Assembly: GCA_003695085.1 (NCBI GenBank)
Contig: RFIV01000345.1
Location: 1-12,575, forward strand
Direction of reading: 5' to 3'
DNA from: Gammaproteobacteria bacterium
Lineage (GTDB): Bacteria; Pseudomonadota; Gammaproteobacteria; Pseudomonadales; Oleiphilaceae
DNA: 12,575 bases
The notes under the pieces are model-generated. The model saw only the letters and a list, made by a program, of their open reading frames with translations. It searched no databases and was not told the origin of the DNA. This document shows positions 6,534 through 12,575 of this stretch, one piece after another; positions within the stretch are counted from its first letter, which is position 1, and each line of letters starts with the position of its first letter. The translations under genes and the position numbers were made by a program.

Positions 6534-8150
6534 TCAGAAGCTGGTCCGGAAAGACAGACCGAGAATGATGATCTTGAGCTTGGTCGTCACATTGAGGCCC
6601 GCATAGGGGTTATAGACAATATTCTGGAGGTCATCACAGTTGACATTACAACTGGTGCCAGCCGGAATCTGCTCGAAGGAACGCAGATAGCTGGCCGAGA
6701 AGCTGACATCCGTATCCCGGCTCCAGCGATAGCCCATCCCGACACTGTACAAGTTCGCTCCGCCCAGTGGTGCCAACACATCGCGCCGATTCTTTGGAAT
6801 AACCGTATCCCGGATCTCCACGCCTGCACGCAGATCAATACGGGAGTTGACGTGAAACTCGGCGCCGAAAGCCCAGTTCCAGACATCCTTGTATTCCAGC
6901 GGAAGAATCAGGGTATTGGAGGTTGCATTCTCCGGCGCCAGCAGGCGTGCAGCCCCAAGAAACTCCAGATTCCGATCAAATTCCAGTTTGAACGCATCCC
7001 AAACGCTGTAGTCGGTCCAGCCCACATCGATATTCAGGGTCAGCTTGGGGTGGACATCAACACTGATACCCGTCTGAAAATGCTGCGGATAGCGCAAGTG
7101 CATGGTGACATTGCCGGCTTCACGCGGCACGCCAGAGGGCAAGCCGAAAATGGCCCCGCTCAGCACCCCAAAAATGGATCCGTTGAAACTCTGCCAGAAG
7201 CCATACCAGTCCGGGGTGTAATTGAGCTCAAACGTGCCCTTCATGTTCATCTTGCCTTCGGACTGGTAACTGGCTCCCCAGCGAAACCAGGGGGTTGGCT
7301 GCCAGATCACGCCAAGATTATATGTCGGAGAGAGCGTCTCCTGCAGTTCAAGATGCAGTCCCCCTATATCATCCCAAGGCCCGATGTTCCCTCCACAGAG
7401 CCCCAGAAAAGGTGCCAACGGTTCTCGTCCGGTTTCACAATTGAAGGCATCCTGAAGGATCTCGGCTACACCGAGCATCATGTTGGGTGCGCGCATGTAC
7501 TGGTCAAGTGCCAGTGCCTGATAGGAAAAGTTGACACCAAAACCGACCTTCCACTCGTCATTCACTTCGTAGCCAAACGAGGGGGAGAGATAGGTAATAC
7601 GTTCAACAGCAACCGTCTTGCCGTTATATCGGGCAGGATCTCCGTTCTTCCTGTAGAAGCCGACAAACTGAGGGAAATACAGGGCGTTGGCAAAGGTAAA
7701 CTTTGAGCCTGGTGGGTTGATGCTGAATCCGTTTGTAGGCAGAAGTCCTGGCCCCTTGGGCAGGCGCTGCAGGCCGTAGCCAGGGATATAGATGGCCGCC
7801 GTGCGCGTCTTGCTACGCTCCCCGACGACCGGATCATTCTTCACCCCATCAATGCCGAAGATATTGTAGCCCTCGGGCGCTTCAAACGAAGCCTCGATAT
7901 TCAACGCCGGGTTCAGCAGAATCGCTTCGAACTTGCGCCCCTTGAGATAGGCCAGCCCGGCGGGATTATAGTGGATGGATGATATCCCCGGGGGATCCGC
8001 TGTCACGGCGTTCCCCAGTGATAGCGCCTTCGGATCCACCAGCAGGTTCTGACCAAGCTGCGCCTGTGAGTTGGCGGAGGCCAACACCACGGTCAAAGCG
8101 CTCAGCAGGCGAAGAGACACCTTGCGGATATGCCGCGCACGTCCTGTCAC
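6534..8150 (-). CDS. FadL/OmpP1-family outer-membrane transport protein
   Basis: A 538-residue outer-membrane barrel of the FadL family, which moves hydrophobic compounds (fatty acids, hydrocarbons, aromatics) across the outer membrane. It has a signal peptide with a basic start (RARHIRK) and hydrophobic LRLLSALTVVLASA, cut near SQA/QLGQ. The FadL N-terminal block follows: SLGNAVTADPPGISSIHYNPAGL, with NPAGL at 62-66. Family blocks LSPTYNLGVIWQPTPWFRWGASYQSE and YPQHFQTGISV are present, and it ends in aromatic LSFRTSF as barrels do. Two cysteine pairs (238/252 and 501/505) look like disulfide-closed loops. A hydrophobic glycine-rich insert (NGSIFGVLSGAIFGLPSG, 323-340) is unusual. The start is taken as GTG at 8150 because AGGGGAG lies eight bases upstream; GTG at 8168, which overlaps the previous stop as GTGA, is the alternative. 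The substrate is unknown. Longer than E. coli FadL (about 446 aa). Confidence 0.87.
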   Translation of the reverse strand: MTGRARHIRKVSLRLLSALTVVLASANSQAQLGQNLLVDPKALSLGNAVTADPPGISSIHYNPAGLAYLKGRKFEAILLNPALNIEASFEAPEGYNIFGIDGVKNDPVVGERSKTRTAAIYIPGYGLQRLPKGPGLLPTNGFSINPPGSKFTFANALYFPQFVGFYRKNGDPARYNGKTVAVERITYLSPSFGYEVNDEWKVGFGVNFSYQALALDQYMRAPNMMLGVAEILQDAFNCETGREPLAPFLGLCGGNIGPWDDIGGLHLELQETLSPTYNLGVIWQPTPWFRWGASYQSEGKMNMKGTFELNYTPDWYGFWQSFNGSIFGVLSGAIFGLPSGVPREAGNVTMHLRYPQHFQTGISVDVHPKLTLNIDVGWTDYSVWDAFKLEFDRNLEFLGAARLLAPENATSNTLILPLEYKDVWNWAFGAEFHVNSRIDLRAGVEIRDTVIPKNRRDVLAPLGGANLYSVGMGYRWSRDTDVSFSASYLRSFEQIPAGTSCNVNCDDLQNIVYNPYAGLNVTTKLKIIILGLSFRTSF

Positions 8151-8164
8151 TGTGTCCACTCCCC

Positions 8165-9172
8165 TCACTGCTCTTTCAGGCCTTCAATATTGATGGGGAT
8201 GGACAGCCCGACCATGACATCAGGCGAGTCTTCGGTCAGACCAAATCCCATATAGGTTGTAATCAGCTTGGTGTCACTGACACGGACACCCAGTGAAAAG
8301 TTGACGGTTGCACTCAGAGAATCCTGAGTCACCTGCTCGCGACCATCCAGGAAGGTCAGCGTGGTCTGATCGGTAAACGAAATCTGGTTCGATATGCTCA
8401 GAGAGACATCATAGGAAAGTGCATAGGAGAAACCTGCCGAGAACGAGAGTGTATTGCCTGGTGCCACCTTGGTCAGCAGGTTACCGCCCCGCACCTGGTT
8501 CAGATCGGTTTCGGGCAGGGCGAAAGTACCCGACAGCGAACCAAAGACAATGACCGGATCCAGTACCTTGGACGCACTGGCACCCGCAGACACGGAATAA
8601 TAACCGGCACCTGAGGGCAATTGCCTTTCAACGTCTATCTCGTAGGGCGACACCCCTGTCTTGGTCTTGAGCGTTCCGAAGAACGTGTATGAGGGCTTTC
8701 CCGGCACGTAGGCAAATGGCTGCCAACGCAAAGTAACGCTTACATCCCCCACGTCAGTATTGACCAGGCTCTTGCTGGTTTCGTATTTGACAACCAGCGG
8801 CACACGGGTACTGACAGTCAGGTTGTTCAGGATCCCGTAGTCGATGGTGAAGCTGTTGGTAAACGTATGTTGCGCATCGGGTGTGACGTCGAAGTTCCGG
8901 ATGTTTCCATTGACGATATCCACATCCAGCCGCTGGTCCCCGAAGTAACTATAATCGAAACCATAGGTCAGCGACCTTTTCCCTTTCTTGAGCAGGCTGT
9001 AATTCTTCTCAGTCGCAGTGAAGACTTCTTCGAGTTTCTTTGCCTCGTCACCTTCGTCCTGCTTGGCCAGCGCTTCCCGCGCCTGATCAACGCTGCTCTT
9101 TTCTTCCGCCATAACCCAGGCCGGTCCACCTGCCATCAGGCCGATGCATCCGATCAGCACCCAACGCTTCAT
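8165..9172 (-). CDS. Outer-membrane beta-barrel protein with N-terminal helical segment (FapF-like layout)
   Basis: A 335-residue exported protein: signal peptide MKRWVLIGCIGLMAGGPAWV with cleavage after VMA (22), then a charged helical, coiled-coil-prone segment (about 25-55, SVDQAREALAKQDEGDEAKKLEEVF), a short link (YSLLKKGK, 58-65), and about 260 residues of alternating beta strands (LTYGFDYSYF, FTNSFTIDYGI, VSVTLRWQPFAY, TLSFSAGFSYALSYDVSLSISN, LITTYMGFGL, VMVGLSIPINI). That order, helical N terminus, plug-like link, then barrel, matches FapF, the amyloid secretion pore of Pseudomonas, and its position next to a C39 peptidase matches the FapD-FapF pairing. Generic transporter-annotated barrels related to the phenol-degradation MetA family are the main alternative. 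It lacks the usual C-terminal aromatic residue (ends GLKEQ). AGGG lies eight bases before the ATG; the gap from the peptidase gene is 25 bases. Confidence 0.75.
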   Translation of the reverse strand: MKRWVLIGCIGLMAGGPAWVMAEEKSSVDQAREALAKQDEGDEAKKLEEVFTATEKNYSLLKKGKRSLTYGFDYSYFGDQRLDVDIVNGNIRNFDVTPDAQHTFTNSFTIDYGILNNLTVSTRVPLVVKYETSKSLVNTDVGDVSVTLRWQPFAYVPGKPSYTFFGTLKTKTGVSPYEIDVERQLPSGAGYYSVSAGASASKVLDPVIVFGSLSGTFALPETDLNQVRGGNLLTKVAPGNTLSFSAGFSYALSYDVSLSISNQISFTDQTTLTFLDGREQVTQDSLSATVNFSLGVRVSDTKLITTYMGFGLTEDSPDVMVGLSIPINIEGLKEQ

Positions 9173-9197
9173 CCGTTACACCCTATTTGTCAGACTG

Positions 9198-10004
9198 TTA
9201 TTGTCGTTTATAACGCAAAACCTTGTTTGCGTTTGGCACCGTACCGTCTTCGCTGTTCTTGGCACGCTCCAGGAGATTGTTGATCCGGTTCTCCATACCC
9301 CGGGTAAACACCGGGAACTCGCGATACGCCGCCATTGTGAAAGTCTGCTCATCCACGAAACGCATGTCTTCCTCACGCAGTTCGAGGCCATCCAGGGGCT
9401 TGGTATTTCCCGGAAAAATGATGAACAGCACGTTGTTGTCCCAGTGTGCGGCAAACTGCTCCACCGTAAAGGTAATGTTGCCCTGCGAGGGGTCCGCAAC
9501 AAATACCCTGTTATCCCTCACCTTGCGCACCACCACGAAGTGCTTGAACCCCCCGTACCTGATAGGCACGATGGCCGGATGGTCCAACTCCTTGAGGTCC
9601 TCTATCTCCGCCTTGAACCCCCCCGAGGGGTAACCCAGCGCCGTCACGAAGCGCTTGAAATCCAGCATGGAGAAGCCCTTGCGCTGCACAATCTTCTCGG
9701 CATCCCCGTAGTGCAGCAGGCCTTCCATGATCTGCCTTTCCTCGAACCGGCGCCCGAGATAGTTCTCCAGCACAATCGTCAATGCCGCTGAACCACATGA
9801 ATAGTCATAGGCCTGCCGGGTGATGTTCCTGAAGCGCTGCTCCGCCAGCGGCTCTACCCGGGTATCCATCCGTACAAAGGTATTCCCCTTGTTGATGCTC
9901 TGCTGATGAATCACCACTGCAGGGTCGTGCGGCTTGAGCTCCAGCGCCTCATCCGCCATGTTGAAAGCCAGCAGGGCACCCGTCAGTACGAGAAATAGAA
10001 GCAT
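9198..10004 (-). CDS. Exported C39-type cysteine peptidase (FapD-like)
   Basis: A 268-residue protein, first gene of the envelope operon. It starts with a very hydrophobic segment (MLLFLVLTGALLAFNMADEA) that should be a signal peptide or anchor, though it lacks the usual basic residues. The C39 domain covers about 58-195: Q64 and catalytic C70 in RQAYDYSCGSAAL, H155 in GGFKHFVVV and D171 in VADPSQGN complete the expected Cys-His-Asp triad with the oxyanion Gln. Residues 205-268 form a charged helical tail. C39 peptidases usually cleave double-glycine leaders as a domain of ABC exporters; here the domain stands alone without ABC or membrane-spanning domains, as in FapD of the functional-amyloid system. 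Substrate unknown. AAGGA lies four bases before the ATG, and a stop codon in frame upstream with no intervening ATG, GTG or TTG fixes this start. Operon order and spacing link it to the barrels downstream. Confidence 0.85.
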   Translation of the reverse strand: MLLFLVLTGALLAFNMADEALELKPHDPAVVIHQQSINKGNTFVRMDTRVEPLAEQRFRNITRQAYDYSCGSAALTIVLENYLGRRFEERQIMEGLLHYGDAEKIVQRKGFSMLDFKRFVTALGYPSGGFKAEIEDLKELDHPAIVPIRYGGFKHFVVVRKVRDNRVFVADPSQGNITFTVEQFAAHWDNNVLFIIFPGNTKPLDGLELREEDMRFVDEQTFTMAAYREFPVFTRGMENRINNLLERAKNSEDGTVPNANKVLRYKRQ

Positions 10005-10026
10005 GACATCCTTTTTTATACGCTTG
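10005..10026 (-). promoter_or_regulatory. Leader of the envelope operon with a TATAAA box, promoter uncertain
   Basis: The minus strand reads TATAAA (complement of 10015-10020) and then AAGGA and the ATG at 10004. If TATAAA were the -10 element, transcription would begin only about 3-5 bases before the ATG and leave out the AAGGA site. The only -35 options lie inside the palindrome and match poorly. The true start may be further upstream or need an activator. Confidence 0.35.
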
Positions 10027-10043
10027 TACAGTAACTTACTGTA
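10027..10043. promoter_or_regulatory. Perfect 17-bp palindrome, candidate operator of the envelope operon
   Basis: TACAGTAA-C-TTACTGTA is an exact inverted repeat of two 8-base arms about one centre base, 23 bases upstream of the C39 peptidase start. It covers the place where a -35 box for that operon would sit. The length and symmetry suit a dimeric regulator such as TetR, MarR or GntR type. I do not recognise it as a known consensus. It is not a terminator, because the arms are AT-rich and nothing ends before it. Confidence 0.6.
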
Positions 10044-10139
10044 ACCTCAAGATTACATGAATTAACGGGGTGGTAAAGATAACCAGTCCGCAAAACCATC
10101 GGCATCCCGGCCTGCAGCGAGACCGGGTTCACAAACCAA
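10044..10139. other. Intergenic stretch without a recognisable gene
   Basis: Between the palindrome upstream of the envelope operon and the ppiD terminator I see no ORF with a credible start, no RNA gene and no strong promoter. A TTGAGG (complement of 10045-10050) is a possible -35 element, but no -10 lies at a normal distance. Confidence 0.5.
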
Positions 10140-10163
10140 AACGCCCTGCACGGGCAGGGCGTT
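10140..10163 (-). terminator. Rho-independent terminator of ppiD
   Basis: A perfect 10-bp stem AACGCCCTGC/GCAGGGCGTT (10140-10149 and 10154-10163) closes on a 4-base loop. On the minus strand it is followed by TTGGTTTG, a modest T tract, about 25 bases after the ppiD stop. Confidence 0.75.
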
Positions 10164-10188
10164 GATGGCGGTCGGGTCATACCCGCAA

Positions 10189-12045
10189 TCAGAGACGCTC
10201 GATCTCCGCACGTGCGTTCAGTTCAGACACAAGTGCAGCATAGTCCCCTTGCCCGAGTTGGCCGGCCAGGAAGGCTTTCAGCCCTGCAAGCGTCGCCGGG
10301 TCAATTTCCGAAAGATCCGGGTTCTGGACCGCTTCAAGCGCGACAACAATATAGCCCTCGTCGGTCTCGAAGCCACTCACCTGCACCCCGTCACCCACAG
10401 GGACCCGGAACGCCCACACCACATTGGGATCCACCTCGCGATCGCGGCGGGATGCGGCCTCACGGCGCTGCCAGCCCGATTGCTGACTCAGCTCTTCCCA
10501 TCCAAGAGACGCCAGTCTCTTCCCTTCTTCGCGAGCAAGCTCCAGGGCACGCTCTCGCTTGAGGCGTTCAACAATCTGTTCCCGCACGTCTGCAAGTGAC
10601 TGAACAGTCTCGGGCAGCAACTCCTTCTTGCGGGCAACCAAAGCCTGATCGTTGCCCAACTCGATCACCGGACTGTTAAAGCCATCCTCAAGCACATCGG
10701 CCGTCATGACCTTCTGTACAACTGCCGGCAAACCCCAGATACCGTCTCCGCCGCCTGCTCTGGGCACCTCCGGGGATATCTTTACATCTGTGCCCAGCGC
10801 TTCGGCCACTGGCTTCAGATCATCACTTTGGAACGCCAGGTCACTCATTTTTTCCATGAGGCTGGCAAATTTCTTGCTGGCAGCTTCAAGGGCCAGATCA
10901 TCACGGATGCGATCCCGGGATTCGGCCAGCGTAGGGGGTTGCTGCTTCTGTATCCCGTCGAGCCGAATGATGTGATAACCAAATTCAGTCTTGACCGGCT
11001 TGGAGATTTCGCCCTCCTTCAAAGACCAAAGAACATCTTCAAATTCGGGAACATAGGTGCCTTTCGCAGCGTAACCAAGATCGCCACCAGCTTCCGCTGA
11101 ACCCGGATCCGCAGACTCCTTCTTGGCCAGCTCAGCAAAATCGGCCCCTTCCTGAAGCTGCTTGTAGAGACGCTCCGCCTTCGCCCGTGCGGCTTCATCA
11201 CCGTCTTCCCCGACTTCAATCAGAATGTGTGACGCCTTGCGCTGCTCTGTAGCCTCAAAGTCACGAATTTCGGTGTTGTACCGCTCCTGGACCTGCTCCT
11301 CACTGACCTGGACGTTTGCTTTCAAGTCCTCCAGGCTCAGCAACACATATTCGAAAACCACTCGCTCAGGCAAGGTATAGTCTGCCTTGTGAGCCTCATA
11401 GAAGGCTTCGATATCCGCGTCAGAAACCTGGACACGGTCTTCAAAGTCGGATGCCTTCAGGAGCCTGTAACTGAAGGTACGGGTCTGACGATCAATTCGG
11501 AGAATGTCCTCAACCTGTGCGTCGGTGACAAATGCTGACCGGACGATCCCTTCCCGCATCTGGTTGATGAGCATTTCCTTGCGCAGTGCTTCACGAAACT
11601 CCAGCGGCGTCATGCCCAGGTTGCGTACAAAGGCCAAAAAGGCTTCTTTGCTGAACTTTCCGTCCCGCTGAGCCTGTGGCAGGGTGACAATCAACTGATC
11701 AATCTGGGCAGGCGACACGGCCATGTTCGCCTGTTTTGAAAACTGTGTGAGAACCTCTCTGTGAATCAGATCCTCGAGTGTGGAGGCACGAAGCAGATTT
11801 TCATCCAACGCAGCCGGGTCGAAGTTCTCACCCATCTGGTTAATCATGTTTCTCCGCTTCAATTCCAGTGCACGCTGAAACTCGGTATCCAGAATCGGTT
11901 CACCATTCACGGTGGCCACCTCCGGCTGACCACCCAGGCCGCCGACAATGGACTCCACGCCAAACAAGGCAAAGGTGACGGCAATGGCACCGACAATGAT
12001 CTTGGCAACAACACCCTGGGCATTGTCCCGCATATTCTGAAGCAT
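10189..12045 (-). CDS. ppiD: Membrane-anchored periplasmic folding factor PpiD (SurA N-domain plus PpiC/parvulin domain)
   Basis: A 618-residue protein, the usual length for PpiD. It has a short cytoplasmic N terminus (MLQNMRDNAQG, a typical PpiD opening) and one transmembrane segment (about 13-32), with the rest in the periplasm. A SurA/PpiD N-terminal chaperone region (about 42-200: VATVNGEPILDTEFQRAL, REVLTQFSKQANMAVS) precedes one parvulin-type PpiC domain (about 265-362: QRKASHILIEV, AKKESADPGSAEAGGDLGY, FGYHIIRLDGI), then a C-terminal chaperone-like region. PpiD helps newly exported and outer-membrane proteins at the SecYEG exit; in E. coli its single PpiC domain has little isomerase activity. 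GGAGG lies four bases before the ATG. The gene follows hupB and tRNA-Asp but is separated from them by a strong terminator, and only about 30 bases remain in which to place its promoter. Confidence 0.95.
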   Translation of the reverse strand: MLQNMRDNAQGVVAKIIVGAIAVTFALFGVESIVGGLGGQPEVATVNGEPILDTEFQRALELKRRNMINQMGENFDPAALDENLLRASTLEDLIHREVLTQFSKQANMAVSPAQIDQLIVTLPQAQRDGKFSKEAFLAFVRNLGMTPLEFREALRKEMLINQMREGIVRSAFVTDAQVEDILRIDRQTRTFSYRLLKASDFEDRVQVSDADIEAFYEAHKADYTLPERVVFEYVLLSLEDLKANVQVSEEQVQERYNTEIRDFEATEQRKASHILIEVGEDGDEAARAKAERLYKQLQEGADFAELAKKESADPGSAEAGGDLGYAAKGTYVPEFEDVLWSLKEGEISKPVKTEFGYHIIRLDGIQKQQPPTLAESRDRIRDDLALEAASKKFASLMEKMSDLAFQSDDLKPVAEALGTDVKISPEVPRAGGGDGIWGLPAVVQKVMTADVLEDGFNSPVIELGNDQALVARKKELLPETVQSLADVREQIVERLKRERALELAREEGKRLASLGWEELSQQSGWQRREAASRRDREVDPNVVWAFRVPVGDGVQVSGFETDEGYIVVALEAVQNPDLSEIDPATLAGLKAFLAGQLGQGDYAALVSELNARAEIERL

Positions 12046-12075
12046 GCAGCCTCCGTTAGCTTGTCTTCACATATG

Positions 12076-12101
12076 AAAAAGGCGCTTTGGACAAAGCGCC
12101 T
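12076..12101 (-). terminator. Rho-independent terminator of the hupB-tRNA-Asp transcript
   Basis: A 9-bp stem AGGCGCTTT/AAAGCGCCT (12080-12088 and 12093-12101) with a GGAC loop. On the minus strand the hairpin is followed at once by a run of T (complement of 12076-12080). It sits nine bases after the tRNA 3' end and ends 30 bases before the ppiD start. Confidence 0.9.
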
Positions 12102-12110
12102 CAAAATGGT

Positions 12111-12187
12111 TGGCGGAGCGGACGGGACTTGAACCCGCGACCCCCGGCGTGACAGGCCGGTATTCTAACCAGCTGAACTACCGCTCC
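12111..12187 (-). tRNA. tRNA-Asp (anticodon GTC)
   Basis: On the minus strand this 77-base gene begins GGAGCGGTAGTTCAGCTGGT and ends with the discriminator G and an encoded CCA. The acceptor stem is GGAGCGG/CCGCTCC, the anticodon loop CTGTCAC holds GTC (complement of 12151-12153), the anticodon stem is CCGGC/GCCGG, and the T arm is GCGGG TTCAAGT CCCGT. It closely matches E. coli tRNA-Asp. The anticodon's first base is the usual target for queuosine. It lies 28 bases after hupB with no terminator between, so it is probably cut from a hupB-tRNA transcript. Confidence 0.97.
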
Positions 12188-12215
12188 AGGCAAACCTTTC
12201 TGAACACGTTCGTGA

Positions 12216-12488
12216 TCAGTTTACTGCATCCTTGAGCGCTTTACCCGCCTTGAAACCAGGCACCTTGGCTGCCGGGATATTGATCGTTTCACCGGTTTGA
12301 GGATTGCGGCCAGTACGTGCTGCACGCTCCTTGACCTGGAAGGTACCGAATCCGATCAGAGTCACCTGATCGCCTTTCTTCAGTGCATCGGTAATGGATT
12401 CCAGAGCAGCGTCCAGCGCGCGGCCAGCAGCAGCCTTGGAGATGTCTGCAGACGCAGCAATAGCATCGATCAGTTCGGACTTGTTCAC
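12216..12488 (-). CDS. hupB: Nucleoid-associated DNA-binding protein HU-beta
   Basis: A 90-residue HU/IHF-family protein that bends and compacts DNA as a dimer. The helical N-terminal dimerisation part (MNKSELIDAIAASADISKAA) is followed by the signature GFGTFQVKERAARTGRNPQT (46-65) and the arm tip RNPQTGETINIPA, where the conserved proline inserts between base pairs. RNPQTGE and the 90-residue length favour HU-beta over IHF. The start codon is GTG, with AAGGGG six bases upstream. Its neighbours, tRNA-Asp and ppiD, fit the lon-hupB-ppiD order known in gammaproteobacteria; lon itself would lie to the right of the window. No convincing promoter hexamers are seen in 12489-12575. Confidence 0.97.
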   Translation of the reverse strand: MNKSELIDAIAASADISKAAAGRALDAALESITDALKKGDQVTLIGFGTFQVKERAARTGRNPQTGETINIPAAKVPGFKAGKALKDAVN

Positions 12489-12575
12489 ACTAAACCCCTT
12501 AATTCACTTTAATTGGTCTTACGGACGGGTGACGAAGAGCCGATCTCAACTCCTTGGACCAGCACGGTTGGGAGC
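12489..12575. other. Upstream region of hupB at the window edge
   Basis: This holds the hupB leader with its AAGGGG site and otherwise no recognised element. A TTGAGA (complement of 12544-12549) is -35-like but has no -10 partner at a normal distance. One minus-strand frame stays open from the window edge to a TAA near 12510 and could be the tail of an upstream gene, but the residues are not recognisable. Confidence 0.35.

Noticed and set aside
6510..7706. A 398-codon plus-strand open frame
   Set aside because: It lies wholly antisense to the FadL-like gene and the end of the operon, has no ribosome site, and its product shows no domain-like pattern. It is the mirror of a GC-rich coding frame.
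9144..9791. A 215-codon plus-strand open frame across the C39 peptidase
   Set aside because: Antisense to a gene with an intact catalytic triad; no start signal and no recognisable domain.
10027..10043. The palindrome as a LexA or lux-type box
   Set aside because: LexA and lux boxes read CTGTA...TACAG; here the arms are in the reverse order (TACAG...CTGTA) with one centre base, so the resemblance is only in the pieces.
12512..12575. Tail of the upstream lon gene
   Set aside because: One minus-strand frame is open to a stop just before the hupB leader, but the roughly 20 residues do not resemble the Lon C terminus that I know, and the stretch is too short to decide.

Overview
The window reads as a chromosomal segment of a Gram-negative gammaproteobacterium, most like Marinobacter, Pseudomonas or Hahella relatives. 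This rests on the HemN and TtcA sequences, on a hupB, tRNA-Asp, ppiD order, on a DnaJ-related protein with a C-terminal J domain, and on several beta-barrel outer-membrane proteins. The genus is inferred from protein resemblance only. Every protein gene except hemN is complete. No insertion sequence, phage gene, CRISPR array or rRNA is visible.

Left part (1-2374): the body of hemN (anaerobic haem synthesis; the first roughly 13 codons lie outside) converges with ttcA (tRNA C32 thiolation), with a strong hairpin terminator between them. ttcA and a TetR-family regulator gene diverge from a 137-bp intergenic region that carries a consensus -10 box in each direction.

Middle part (2375-5411): a very compact stretch with alternating strands. 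The tetR 3' end overlaps the 3' end of a secreted DUF547 protein gene. The DUF547 gene and a DnaJ-related co-chaperone gene start divergently from the same CATG. The DnaJ-related gene is coupled by TGATG to a secreted PgaB-type polysaccharide deacetylase gene, whose 3' end overlaps the next minus-strand operon.

Core accessory part (5398-10044, minus strand): four tightly spaced genes that all encode exported or outer-membrane proteins. In transcription order they are a periplasmic C39-type cysteine peptidase (FapD-like), a beta-barrel with an N-terminal helical segment (FapF-like layout), a FadL/OmpP1-type hydrophobic-compound porin, and a protein that joins two DUF4124-like motifs to a MalM-like beta domain. 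A perfect 17-bp palindrome lies just upstream of the first gene. No Fap amyloid subunit, FapA or FapE gene is present in the window. I regard this as the most interesting and possibly undescribed system here: a peptidase-assisted outer-membrane secretion or lipid/hydrocarbon transport module. That function is inference.

Right part (10140-12575, minus strand): hupB (HU-beta), tRNA-Asp(GTC) followed by a textbook terminator, then ppiD (membrane-anchored periplasmic folding factor), which ends at its own hairpin terminator. PpiD is a general outer-membrane-protein folding helper, so its position next to the envelope operon is suggestive but is probably the ordinary lon-hupB-ppiD neighbourhood.
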